NCBI GenBank assembly: GCA_018436595.1
Contig: JAHDLC010000016.1
Span: forward strand, 1 to 64,000
DNA length: 64,000 nt
From: Synergistaceae bacterium
Lineage (GTDB): Bacteria; Synergistota; Synergistia; Synergistales; Aminobacteriaceae
Reading direction: 5' to 3'
The position numbers and the translations under genes are program-made. The notes below the pieces were generated by a model. The model did no database searches, was not told where the DNA came from, and saw only the letters and a program-made list of their open reading frames with translations. This document shows, piece by piece, positions 1-7,924 of this stretch. Positions within the stretch are counted from its first letter, which is position 1, and each line of letters starts with the position of its first letter.

Positions 1-141
1 ATGGCGGCGCGTGTAGTGCAGCGTGTGGCCCAGAAGGAGAGCCCCGGGAACTTCCTGCTCATGCACGCCATGGGCCCCAACGTGGCGGGCGTCATCGGCA
101 CCGCCGTGGCCGCCGGCGTCATGCTCACTCTCCTGAGCTGA
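1..141 (+). CDS. Na+-translocating decarboxylase beta subunit (C-terminal fragment)
   Basis: The first 46 codons are open and end at a TGA at 139-141. The peptide carries a [15 protein letters not shown] stretch followed by a hydrophobic end, which is the typical C-terminus of the membrane beta subunit of oxaloacetate, glutaconyl-CoA or methylmalonyl-CoA decarboxylases. That subunit couples carboxybiotin decarboxylation to Na+ export across the cytoplasmic membrane. The codon at position 1 happens to be ATG, but the family is about 370-430 residues long, so the true start lies upstream of the window. Which substrate complex it belongs to cannot be told from this fragment. A terminator follows directly. 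Confidence 0.8.
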   Translation: MAARVVQRVAQKESPGNFLLMHAMGPNVAGVIGTAVAAGVMLTLLS

Positions 142-165
142 GAAAATAAGAACCGTAAAAACAGG

Positions 166-197
166 GCCCCTTTCCTTATTCGGGAAAGGGGCTTTTT
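166..197 (+). terminator. Rho-independent terminator after the decarboxylase gene
   Basis: A perfect 10-bp stem (166-175 with 183-192) closes a 7-base loop and is followed by a run of five T residues and a further T pair. It ends the transcript of the decarboxylase subunit and separates it from the next gene. Confidence 0.9.
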
Positions 198-242
198 GTT
201 CATCTGCCGGGGGACTTTTCTATATGCCTTTCAATGGGCAAG

Positions 243-251
243 TGTTATTAT
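243..251 (+). promoter_or_regulatory. Candidate extended -10 promoter for rpiB-upp
   Basis: A TGT triplet directly precedes TATTAT at 246-251, which fits an extended -10 element. No good -35 hexamer is found 17 bases upstream. The site lies between the upstream terminator and the fused gene, where a promoter is expected. It would give a leader of roughly 70 bases. Confidence 0.4.
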
Positions 252-269
252 ATCGGATGGAAAATATAT

Positions 270-290
270 CGCCGGTCCTGATGACCGGCG
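270..290 (+). other. Leader hairpin upstream of rpiB-upp
   Basis: Bases 270-277 and 283-290 form a perfect 8-bp GC-rich stem with a 5-base loop. No T-run follows, so it is not a terminator. It sits in the predicted 5' leader about 40 bases before the start codon. It could stabilise the message or bind a regulator; I recognise no known riboswitch or PyrR site. Confidence 0.4.
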
Positions 291-329
291 TAAAGATGCA
301 GTGATCTTCAACGGGGGAGGAGATTTTAC

Positions 330-1430
330 GTGAAAATCGCCATAGGTTCAGACCATGCAGCGTTTCCGCTGAAAAGCATCCTGGTGTCCCATCTCAGGGA
401 CGAGGGATTCGAAGAAATAATCGACATGGGAACGGATACGGATTCCCTGCCCTGCGATTATCCGGATATAGCGCTGAAGGTCGGCGAAATGGTGGCCCAG
501 AGAAAAGCCGACAGGGGGGTGCTGCTGTGCGGGACCGGGGTGGGAATGTCGATCGCGGCCAACAAAATGCCCGGCGTGTATGCGGCCCACTGTCATGATG
601 CTGAAACTGCGAAAATGAGCCGTAAGCACAATAATTCCAATGTGCTCACCATGGGCGCCCGGATTCTTTCCCCCGAAAAAGCGGCCGAAATTCTTGACGT
701 TTGGCTTTCAACTGAATTTGAAGGTGACCGGCACTCAAGGCGGCTGAGTAAAATTGCCGACTACGAACAGAAGATCTGCCCGAGCTGCTGCATCTCTGAC
801 AAGGGCAAAACTGTCGTATTTGATCACCCCCTCGTACAGCACAAGGTCAGCATCATCAGGGACAAGAACACATCGGTAAAGGAATTCCGGGAACTGGTCC
901 AGGAAATTGCGGGACTCATGGTGTATGAGATCACACGAAATCTTCCCCTTGTCAAGATACAGGTGGAGACCCCTCTCGCCCTCACTGACGCCTATGCACT
1001 GGAGGGCAAAAAGCTGGCCATTGTCCCCGTTCTACGGGCAGGCCTCGGAATGGTTGACGGAATCCTCCAGCTCGTTCCGAATGCCAAGGTGGGGCACATC
1101 GGTCTGTACCGCGATCCCGAAACGCTGATGCCTGTGGAATACTACTGCAAGCTTCCGGGCGACATCAGCGAGCGGGATATTCTCATTCTCGACCCCATGC
1201 TGGCCACCGGCGGCTCGGCTTCGGCCGCCATAAGCCTGGTGAAGGCTCGGGGCGGAAAGAAAGTCTCCCTTGTGTGCATCATCGCTGCCCCTGAAGGCGT
1301 ATCGAAAGTTCACGGAGATCATCCGGATGTGGACATCTTCGCGGCAGCCCTGGACAGCCATCTGAACGACCACGGTTACATCGTGCCCGGCCTCGGCGAC
1401 GCGGGAGACAGGCTTTTCGGCACAAAATAG
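330..1430 (+). CDS. Fused ribose-5-phosphate isomerase B / uracil phosphoribosyltransferase
   Basis: One 366-residue reading frame encodes two complete enzymes. Residues 1-148 are RpiB: the GSDHA start, catalytic Cys67 in CGTGVG, and His100 before NNSN are all present. Residues about 163-366 are UPRT: a PRPP-binding segment [13 protein letters not shown] at 289-300 and the uracil-binding [13 protein letters not shown] near 349-361. A linker of about 15 residues with three cysteines joins them. The first half interconverts ribulose- and ribose-5-phosphate; the second makes UMP from uracil and PRPP, which itself derives from ribose-5-phosphate. The GTG start has a strong GGGGGAGG site 9 bases upstream. 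No stop or frameshift separates the domains, so a true fusion is the simplest reading. Confidence 0.93.
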   Translation: MKIAIGSDHAAFPLKSILVSHLRDEGFEEIIDMGTDTDSLPCDYPDIALKVGEMVAQRKADRGVLLCGTGVGMSIAANKMPGVYAAHCHDAETAKMSRKHNNSNVLTMGARILSPEKAAEILDVWLSTEFEGDRHSRRLSKIADYEQKICPSCCISDKGKTVVFDHPLVQHKVSIIRDKNTSVKEFRELVQEIAGLMVYEITRNLPLVKIQVETPLALTDAYALEGKKLAIVPVLRAGLGMVDGILQLVPNAKVGHIGLYRDPETLMPVEYYCKLPGDISERDILILDPMLATGGSASAAISLVKARGGKKVSLVCIIAAPEGVSKVHGDHPDVDIFAAALDSHLNDHGYIVPGLGDAGDRLFGTK

Positions 1431-1439
1431 GCCATTCCC

Positions 1440-2333
1440 GTGGAATTCGCGCTGAAGAATTTCTTTGTTGCGGCCCCGCTGCTTCTGCTTTGGGGGCTCT
1501 GTGTCACGCCCCTTTCCATAAGCCTGGCGAACCGCTACCGCATCGTTGATCATCCCGGGGAGCGAAAGATTCATACGTCGGTTACCCCCCGGGGAGCGGG
1601 AATTGTTCTCTGGCTTGGTTTTCTTCTCTGGTGCCTTTTCGCCGCCGGAGAACACCCGGTTGTCAGGTTTATCGGTACGGGGAGCACCATGGTTTTCCTC
1701 AGCGGATACAGGGACGATATGAAGAGCCTTGCTCCCCTTGTGCGGCTTGGTGTGCACCTTTTTGCCGCCGTTTTCTTTCTTGTGCCGGTACGGCTGCCTG
1801 CGGCGCATCTTGCTGTCTGTCTTTTCTGGATAACGGGAATGACCAATGCCTACAATCTTATCGACGGCGCCAACGGGCTCTGCCTTCTCATGTTCATATC
1901 GGCGTGCCTTCTCTCCTCACCCCTCGGGAACACCACGGTTTTCCTCTCTCTCGCCTGCCTCGCGGGAGGAGTTCTGTACTGGAATTTTCCGAAGGCCAGA
2001 ACCTTTCTCGGAGATGGCGGGACAACGCTTCTCGGCTACCTTTTTTCGTGCTTTTTCATTTATACTGTGGCACCGGGACTTGGATCCGTAGGGGTGATCG
2101 AACTTCCCTTCCTGCTGCTTCTTGCCGGCGGCGTTCCCGTAGCGGATACCCTTTTTGCCATCCTGCGCAGGGTGTGGAAAGGAAGGTCTCCCTTCCTGCC
2201 TGACAGGGGGCACATACATCACCGTCTTCTCGACAGGGGAATCACACCATTCTGGACGGTTCTTATTCTTGCTTTCATACAGTGCCTTATCGTTGGTTCA
2301 GGGATTTTCCTTTTCACTGCCAGGCTCTCCTAA
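1440..2333 (+). CDS. WecA/TagO/MraY-family undecaprenyl-phosphate sugar-1-phosphate transferase
   Basis: This polytopic membrane protein of 297 residues belongs to glycosyltransferase family 4. It keeps the family signatures: Asp92-Asp93 in GYRDD, the NAYNLIDGANGL loop near 136-147, FLGDGGTT near 188, and HIHHRL near 257. Members transfer a sugar-1-phosphate, commonly GlcNAc-1-P, from a UDP-sugar to undecaprenyl phosphate on the cytoplasmic face, starting an envelope polymer. It is distinct from the true MraY encoded at 59307-60263. The next gene is a UDP-GlcNAc 2-epimerase, which supports a GlcNAc/ManNAc-containing glycan. The GTG start lies 9 bases after the previous stop and has only a weak ribosome site. 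Confidence 0.85.
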   Translation: MEFALKNFFVAAPLLLLWGLCVTPLSISLANRYRIVDHPGERKIHTSVTPRGAGIVLWLGFLLWCLFAAGEHPVVRFIGTGSTMVFLSGYRDDMKSLAPLVRLGVHLFAAVFFLVPVRLPAAHLAVCLFWITGMTNAYNLIDGANGLCLLMFISACLLSSPLGNTTVFLSLACLAGGVLYWNFPKARTFLGDGGTTLLGYLFSCFFIYTVAPGLGSVGVIELPFLLLLAGGVPVADTLFAILRRVWKGRSPFLPDRGHIHHRLLDRGITPFWTVLILAFIQCLIVGSGIFLFTARLS

Positions 2334-2375
2334 ATGTTCTTTTTCCCTGAACAGTAAAAGATCGCAGCGGACACC

Positions 2376-3524
2376 ATGAAAGACGGAGTTGTTTCATTCA
2401 TGAAGAAAAAAATAGCATGCGTAATAGGAACACGCCCGGAGGCCATCAAAATGGCGCCGGTGATTTCCGCCTTGAGGAAAAAAAATCTGGACGTCACTGT
2501 CCTGGCCACGGGCCAGCATTCCTGGATGCTCGACCAGGCCCTTGCATTTTTTGAAATCAGGGCTGACGTGAACCTTTCCGTCATGGAGGAACGACAGCCT
2601 CTGGATCTTCTCACATCACGGGTACTTCTCGGCGTGGGCAGCTTTCTGGACAATTCTCCCCAGGATCTCCTGCTTGTTCACGGAGACACGACGACCACCA
2701 TGGCTGCCGCGATGGCCGCGTTTTACAGGCATATCCCCGTAGGCCACGTTGAAGCGGGGCTTCGGAGCGGCGACATGGGGCGCCCTTTCCCCGAGGAGGC
2801 AAACAGGATCATAACGGACAGGCTCTCTACGCTCTGGTTCGCCCCGACGGAGGGAGCGGCGGAGAACCTGCGCAGGGAAAAACTTCCGGTTTCTTCCAAA
2901 ACCCTGTTCGTAACAGGCAATACCGTCATCGATGCCCTGTTCGGCACCCTCAGGAAAAACCACACGCCGTCACCGGAACTTGCACCGCTGGCCCAGGAAA
3001 ACTTTCCGGTCATCCTGATGACCGCCCACAGGAGGGAATCATGGGGAAGTCCCCTCGAATCCATCTGCCGTGCCATAAAGGACATTCTGGAGGCTGACGA
3101 CCGCGTCCGAGTCCTTATTCCCCTTCACAAGAACCCGTCGGTACGGGATGTGATTCAACGCATTCTCGCAGGCGAACGGAGAATCATCCTCTGTGAACCT
3201 CTCAATTATCCGGATTTTGTCTGGGCGATGAACAGGAGCATTCTTATCCTCAGCGACAGCGGAGGAGTTCAGGAAGAAGCGGCGGGATTGAAGAAGCCGG
3301 TGCTTGTCATGCGGGATCTTTCCGAACGCCCGGAGGCTCTCGAGACCGGGACGGCTCTCCTTGTGGGAACGGACCGCGAAAGGATAAAAGAAACCACATT
3401 GAAAATCCTTTCCGACGGAGCTTTTCGGGAGAAACTGCTGAACAGGGGAATAAACCCTTTCGGTGACGGATCGGCATCGCTGAGGATAGCCGACAGCGTT
3501 CTCGGTTATTACGAAGGCAAATAA
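2376..3524 (+). CDS. wecB: UDP-N-acetylglucosamine 2-epimerase (non-hydrolysing)
   Basis: The protein interconverts UDP-GlcNAc and UDP-ManNAc in the cytoplasm. The family start GTRPEAIKMAPV, the HVEAGLRSGD loop, TAHRRE, and SDSGGVQEEA near the end are all visible, and the length of about 380 residues is normal. It follows the WecA-like transferase, so the two probably supply one surface polymer pathway. Two in-frame ATG codons (2376 and 2400) are possible; the second begins MKKKIACVIGTRPEA, the usual family N-terminus. Neither has an ideal ribosome site. Confidence 0.92.
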   Translation: MKDGVVSFMKKKIACVIGTRPEAIKMAPVISALRKKNLDVTVLATGQHSWMLDQALAFFEIRADVNLSVMEERQPLDLLTSRVLLGVGSFLDNSPQDLLLVHGDTTTTMAAAMAAFYRHIPVGHVEAGLRSGDMGRPFPEEANRIITDRLSTLWFAPTEGAAENLRREKLPVSSKTLFVTGNTVIDALFGTLRKNHTPSPELAPLAQENFPVILMTAHRRESWGSPLESICRAIKDILEADDRVRVLIPLHKNPSVRDVIQRILAGERRIILCEPLNYPDFVWAMNRSILILSDSGGVQEEAAGLKKPVLVMRDLSERPEALETGTALLVGTDRERIKETTLKILSDGAFREKLLNRGINPFGDGSASLRIADSVLGYYEGK

Positions 3525-3529
3525 AATCG

Positions 3530-3538
3530 TGGTATAGT
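3530..3538 (+). promoter_or_regulatory. Candidate extended -10 promoter for murA
   Basis: A TGG triplet directly precedes TATAGT at 3533-3538 in the 58-base gap between wecB and murA, 44 bases before the murA start. No clear -35 is seen. It may give murA a supply of transcript independent of the upstream genes. Confidence 0.4.
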
Positions 3539-3582
3539 AGCTTAATATGATTTCCCACCAAAATTTCGGGAGGAATTGACCA

Positions 3583-4905
3583 GTGGAATCCAAGATGGAA
3601 ATAATCGGCGGTACAGCCCTCAGGGGAGTTGTCGAAGCCCAGGGAGCGAAGAACGCGTCCCTTCCGGTAATGGCCGCCGCTCTTCTTCTAAAGGACAGTA
3701 CTCTCCATATTTCCCGCGTGCCTGATCTTCTCGACGTGAACACCATGGCGGACCTGCTCAGAAGCCTCGGAGCGGAAGTCGCATTCAGCAGCCACAACAT
3801 GAAGATCTACACCCCCGCAGAAATATCCTGGGAAACCCCCCCGGATCTCGTGAGAAAAATGCGAGCCTCGTCCCTTGTTCTGGGGCCTCTTCTCGCCCGA
3901 TGCGGCAAGGCCGTCATGCCTCTGCCGGGGGGATGCTCCATCGGGAGCAGGCCCATTGACCTTCACCTGAAAGGGCTCACGAAGATGGGGGCGACCATCG
4001 AACTGGTGCACGGAGCAGTACACGCTCACACCACCGGGTTGACCGGATGCCGCATTTACCTGGATTTTCCCTCGGTAGGAGCCACGGAGAATCTTATGAT
4101 GGCCGCAGTTTTTGCCCGAGGGGAGACTGTGCTTGAAAATACAGCCCGGGAGCCGGAAATCTACAACCTTGTGGATGCCCTGAAATCAATGGGAGCCCAG
4201 GTGGAAGCGGACGGCACGGGTGTCATCCGCATCCAGGGAGTGGACGTACTCGGAAGCGCCGAATCAAGGATCATTCCAGACCGCATCGAGGCCTGCACTT
4301 ACATACTCGCCGGAGCCGCCACCAACGGTGAGGTGACGGTGACCGGCGTCATACCCAACCACATTGATTCTCTCCTCGCGAAGCTGGAGGAAGCGGGCGC
4401 CTCTCTCACGGTGAACGAAAGCGAGGTTACCATCCACCCTTCTTCCAGGCTGAAGGGAGTAACCCTAAAAACTCTCCCATATCCGGGATTCCCCACCGAT
4501 CTTCAGCCCCAGATCATGGCTGCCCTGTGCCTGGCCCAGGGGACCAGCGTGGTCCAGGAGAGTGTTTTTCAGTCCCGGTTCCTTCATGTCAGTGAACTGA
4601 ACAAAATGGGAGCGAAAATTGACATCCAGAGCAACTCGGCCATCGTCACAGGCGTCGACAGGCTTACAGGAGCCGATGTGGTAGCCACCGACCTGCGGGC
4701 GGGAGCAGCCCTTGTCATTGCGGGACTGGCTGCCGGTGATTCCACCTATGTGTATCACCTCGGGCATATTTTCCGCGGATACGAGGAAATGGACAGAAAA
4801 CTTCGGGACCTCGGCGCCCGTGTGAGAGTGCTGGCAGATGATTCAGGTGACGGTGATGGAACCGAGAAAAACGTCCGGGGGAGTTCTCCCGCTTCCGGAA
4901 ACTGA
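3583..4905 (+). CDS. murA: UDP-N-acetylglucosamine 1-carboxyvinyltransferase
   Basis: MurA carries out the first committed step of peptidoglycan synthesis, adding enolpyruvate from PEP to UDP-GlcNAc. Lys23-Asn24 in GAKNASLPV and the active-site cysteine, Cys118 in GGCSIGSRP, are present; a cysteine here is the fosfomycin-sensitive form. The two inside-out alpha/beta repeats cover the expected 415 residues and a hydrophilic tail of about 20 residues rich in Asp, Gly and Ser follows. The GTG start is preceded by GGGAGG with 8-base spacing, better placed than the internal ATG four codons later. Confidence 0.96.
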   Translation: MESKMEIIGGTALRGVVEAQGAKNASLPVMAAALLLKDSTLHISRVPDLLDVNTMADLLRSLGAEVAFSSHNMKIYTPAEISWETPPDLVRKMRASSLVLGPLLARCGKAVMPLPGGCSIGSRPIDLHLKGLTKMGATIELVHGAVHAHTTGLTGCRIYLDFPSVGATENLMMAAVFARGETVLENTAREPEIYNLVDALKSMGAQVEADGTGVIRIQGVDVLGSAESRIIPDRIEACTYILAGAATNGEVTVTGVIPNHIDSLLAKLEEAGASLTVNESEVTIHPSSRLKGVTLKTLPYPGFPTDLQPQIMAALCLAQGTSVVQESVFQSRFLHVSELNKMGAKIDIQSNSAIVTGVDRLTGADVVATDLRAGAALVIAGLAAGDSTYVYHLGHIFRGYEEMDRKLRDLGARVRVLADDSGDGDGTEKNVRGSSPASGN

Positions 4906-4943
4906 TATGCCGGTTTCTCAGGCTCTCCCGAAGGGATATTTTC

Positions 4944-5792
4944 TTGGCGCCTGATATGATGAAGTCTGCTGCACCGGGAGGTTTCCGCGTTATCGCTTTT
5001 GTCGGGCCTGCTGGCACGGGGAAGAGCCAGAGAGCCCAGATGGTGGCCCAGGAAAACGAAATGGATTTCCTGATCGACGACGGGCTGGTGATCTCCAAGG
5101 GAAGGATAATGGCCGGAAAGAGCGCCAAATCTGAACGGAACCTTGTCAGGGCCATACGCAGAGCTCTTTTCCAGTTCCCTGACCACAGGAAAACAGTCCG
5201 TTCCTTTCTGCAGAAGTCTGCTCCCTGCAAGATCATGATCATAGCCACCTCCATCTCCATGGCGGAAAAGATAACCAGGGCCCTGGAACTGCCTTCCCCC
5301 GAGCTCATTATCGACATAACCGAAGTGGCCTCTCCGGAAGAAATAATCAATGCCAGGAGAGAGCGACATGAAAAGGGGCAGCACGTAATTCCCGTCTCAA
5401 GGACCCAGTTGAGGAAAAATTTCGCAGGCAAGCTGGTGGGGCACCTGAGAGGTCTTTTCAAAAGCGTGGACAGGGAAGAGGGGGAGCGGACCATCGTGAG
5501 GCCTCCCTTCAGCTTTTTCGGGGCGCTTACCATCGACTCGACCGCTATAGAGGATCTGGTGCGCCATGTGGTATCGCTGAGTGCCCAGGTTGATGCCGTG
5601 AAAGACATTCGCGTGCGCTCGTCGGAGGATGAAATTTCTTTGGAAATTACTGTGAACGTGACACCGGGAAAGTTCAATTTCCGGCAGCTGGGAAAAGTGC
5701 AGCAAAAGCGGGTTGCTTCCGCTGTCCGGTATTTCACGGGTATGGATATCGGAAGCGTTGATATCAGCATAGCGGAGGTGGTGTTGCCGTGA
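4944..5792 (+). CDS. Uncharacterised P-loop NTPase with Asp23/Gls24-like C-terminal domain
   Basis: The 282-residue protein opens with a Walker A motif, GPAGTGKS at 21-28, and a segment reading FLIDDGLVISKGRIMAGKSAK that resembles a conserved family block. From about residue 190 the pattern changes: a short alpha-helix, alternating beta strands and the closing TGMDIGSVDISIAEVV recall the Asp23/Gls24 fold found in Firmicutes envelope-stress proteins. I know of no established function. It sits between murA and a uracil-DNA glycosylase, and its stop overlaps the next start. A TTG start with AAGGGA upstream is chosen; ATG codons at 4956 and 4959 are alternatives. The domain reading of the C-terminus is pattern-based inference. 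Confidence 0.7.
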   Translation: MAPDMMKSAAPGGFRVIAFVGPAGTGKSQRAQMVAQENEMDFLIDDGLVISKGRIMAGKSAKSERNLVRAIRRALFQFPDHRKTVRSFLQKSAPCKIMIIATSISMAEKITRALELPSPELIIDITEVASPEEIINARRERHEKGQHVIPVSRTQLRKNFAGKLVGHLRGLFKSVDREEGERTIVRPPFSFFGALTIDSTAIEDLVRHVVSLSAQVDAVKDIRVRSSEDEISLEITVNVTPGKFNFRQLGKVQQKRVASAVRYFTGMDIGSVDISIAEVVLP

Positions 5793-6418
5793 CCCTTTTT
5801 CAGAGCAGCGCGGACAGGGAGGAAGCCTGGGCGGAGCTGCAGAAAAAAGTGGAATGCTGCACCAGGTGCGGCCTGTGCTCCTCAAGAAAAAAAACCGTTT
5901 TCGGACAGGGGCATCGGAACACTCCCCTCGTATTCATCGGTGAAGGGCCGGGGGCGGAGGAAGATGAACAGGGGGTCGCTTTCGTCGGAAGGGCGGGACG
6001 TCTGCTTACCCAGATTCTTGCCTCGGTGGGCATACGGAGAGAGCAGGTCTTTATTTCGAACGTGGTGAAATGCAGACCGCCGGACAACCGGGTGCCTGCC
6101 CCTGATGAAATGATGGCCTGCAGTCCATACCTGGAAGCCCAGCTGGCTCTTCTTCGTCCGCGAATCGTTGTCTGTCTCGGGAATACTCCGACGAAGTGGC
6201 TCCTGAGGACTTCAGAAGGGATCACGGCTCTTCGGGGGAGATGGTTCCCCTGGAGGGGAGCCCTTCTGCTTCCCATGTTCCATCCGAGTTTTCTGCTGAG
6301 AAACGAATCACGGAAAAAGGGAAGTCCGAAGGAACTGACGTGGAGGGACATCAATGCCGTCCGGGAGAAGCTCTCTGAACTCCAGACCCGGCTGCCTGAA
6401 GAGGAGGGGAATCCGTGA
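5789..6418 (+). CDS. Family 4 (Fe-S) uracil-DNA glycosylase
   Basis: This enzyme removes uracil from DNA as the first step of base-excision repair. The cysteine pattern of the 4Fe-4S type is visible: a CCTRCGLC cluster at 23-30, Cys95 in KCRPPDNR and Cys111. The active-site GEGPGAEED loop at 51-59 and HPS at 165-167 are intact. The 209-residue length is usual for thermophile-type and many anaerobe enzymes. The GTG start overlaps the preceding stop (GTGA) and has GGAGGTGG upstream, so it is translationally coupled to the P-loop gene. Confidence 0.93.
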   Translation: MTLFQSSADREEAWAELQKKVECCTRCGLCSSRKKTVFGQGHRNTPLVFIGEGPGAEEDEQGVAFVGRAGRLLTQILASVGIRREQVFISNVVKCRPPDNRVPAPDEMMACSPYLEAQLALLRPRIVVCLGNTPTKWLLRTSEGITALRGRWFPWRGALLLPMFHPSFLLRNESRKKGSPKELTWRDINAVREKLSELQTRLPEEEGNP

Positions 6419-7116
6419 AGGCTTTCCCTGTCCCTTCCCCTTTTCATGTGGCCCTCATCATGGACGGCAACGGGCGGTGGGCGAAGAAACGGTTTCTTCC
6501 CCGCCTTCTGGGGCACAGGGCCGGAGTAAAGGCCCTCGAAAGAACCGTGCGGGCCGCAGGAAACATGGGAGTGACCCACCTTTCGGTGTATGCCTTTTCC
6601 ACGGAAAACTGGAAGCGGCCGGAAATGGAGATCAAGGGACTCATGAGCCTCTTCCGCTTTTCACTCCGCCGGAAGGTTGATGAAATCAAGCGGGAGAACG
6701 TCCGGCTCAGGTTTGCAGGAAAGCGGGACAACCTGCCTCCCGATGTGGCGGACCTCATGGACTGGGCAGAGAAGGAGACCGGCATGAATACAGGGCTCAC
6801 TCTCGTTGCCTGCCTGAATTACGGAGGGCGGCAGGAAATCCTTGACGGAGTGAATGAGCTGATTGCGGAAGGCAGGAGCAGGCCGCTCACGGAGGAAGAC
6901 CTGGACAGGAAGATGTACCTTCCCGACCTTCCTCCGCCGGATCTTATCATCCGGACGAGCGGAGAGCAGCGGTTAAGCAATTTCTGGCTTTGGCAGTGCG
7001 TCTACAGCGAACTGTATTTTACCGATGTCCTTTGGCCCGACTTCGGACCGGGCGATCTCGAAAAGGCCATAGGACAATTCACCGGCAGGGAGAGACGATA
7101 TGGCGCAGTCAAATGA
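6415..7116 (+). CDS. uppS: Isoprenyl (undecaprenyl) diphosphate synthase
   Basis: This cis-prenyltransferase condenses isopentenyl diphosphate onto farnesyl diphosphate to make the lipid carrier for cell-wall precursors. The catalytic Asp17 lies in IMDGNGRWA; STENWKRP, CLNYGGRQEI and the RTSGEQRLSNF block near 180 are all present. The length of 233 residues is normal. Its GTG start overlaps the glycosylase stop. It heads the uppS-cdsA-dxr-rseP-ispG order common to many bacteria, though frr and pyrH do not precede it here. Confidence 0.96.
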   Translation: MKAFPVPSPFHVALIMDGNGRWAKKRFLPRLLGHRAGVKALERTVRAAGNMGVTHLSVYAFSTENWKRPEMEIKGLMSLFRFSLRRKVDEIKRENVRLRFAGKRDNLPPDVADLMDWAEKETGMNTGLTLVACLNYGGRQEILDGVNELIAEGRSRPLTEEDLDRKMYLPDLPPPDLIIRTSGEQRLSNFWLWQCVYSELYFTDVLWPDFGPGDLEKAIGQFTGRERRYGAVK

Positions 7117-7924
7117 AGCATTGAAAGAACTTATGGTCAGGGGAGGTGCCGGGGCTGCCGTCGTGGCTGTCGTGCTGGGGAGTCTCTATGTGGGGGGAAT
7201 GACCTGGACGGTCCTGGTCTCCGTTCTTGCCCTTGTTTCCCTCGGAGAGTTCTACAGCATGCTTTCAAGGAAATTCAAGATTTCCCGGGGAGTCGGCTTT
7301 CTTGCCGGCGGGCTCATTCTCTTCACGGCTTCCGACGGCATCCACCCCATTTCCCTGGTGCTCACCCTGAGCATTACGGCCTTCGTCATCCTTTTCGTGG
7401 AAATACTGCGGAGGCAGATCAAGGGGGAGAGCTTTGCCATCTGGAATATGGGAGGCACCCTGGGGGGCATCCTGTACATCATCATCCCATGGACCTTCAT
7501 GATCCTGCTCCGGCGGCTTCCCTCCGGAGCCATCCTCCTTTTCTCCATGTTTCTCTGCACATGGTGCTGTGACGTGTCGGCATACCTTATCGGTTCGAAG
7601 TGGGGGAGGATCCGGCTCTGTGAAAACGTCAGCCCGAAAAAAACCTGGGAAGGATTTCTCGGGGGGCTTTCCGCGGCTCTTCTCGCGGGTGTGTCCGTGG
7701 CGTTCGTTCTGGAGACGCCTCCTCTTCCCTTTCTTTTCGTCGGCCTCATCTGCGGCGTGGCCGGCCAGATAGGCGATCTTGCGGAATCAGTCATCAAGCG
7801 GGAAACAGGGGTAAAGGACAGCGGAAGCGTCATCCCCGGCCACGGCGGAATACTGGACCGTTTCGACAGCGTTCTTGTCAGCGGCCTCCTTGTATACGTT
7901 CTTTTCGGAGTCATTCTCAGATGA
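7100..7924 (+). CDS. cdsA: Phosphatidate cytidylyltransferase
   Basis: CdsA makes CDP-diacylglycerol from CTP and phosphatidic acid for phospholipid synthesis in the cytoplasmic membrane. Hydrophobic segments fill most of the 274 residues. The family signature near the C-terminus is clear: GDLAESVIKRETGVKDSG followed by PGHGGILDRFDS. The ATG lies 17 bases inside uppS, with GGGAGA as ribosome site, so the two are coupled. Confidence 0.95.
   Translation: MAQSNEALKELMVRGGAGAAVVAVVLGSLYVGGMTWTVLVSVLALVSLGEFYSMLSRKFKISRGVGFLAGGLILFTASDGIHPISLVLTLSITAFVILFVEILRRQIKGESFAIWNMGGTLGGILYIIIPWTFMILLRRLPSGAILLFSMFLCTWCCDVSAYLIGSKWGRIRLCENVSPKKTWEGFLGGLSAALLAGVSVAFVLETPPLPFLFVGLICGVAGQIGDLAESVIKRETGVKDSGSVIPGHGGILDRFDSVLVSGLLVYVLFGVILR

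Noticed and set aside
270-290. PRPP or PyrR-type riboswitch ahead of rpiB-upp
   Set aside because: Only a simple hairpin is present; neither the PyrR loop consensus nor a riboswitch-sized fold can be recognised.
1032-1808. 258-codon minus-strand frame opposite the UPRT domain and the WecA-like gene
   Set aside because: Shadow of two genes with clear motifs; no support of its own.
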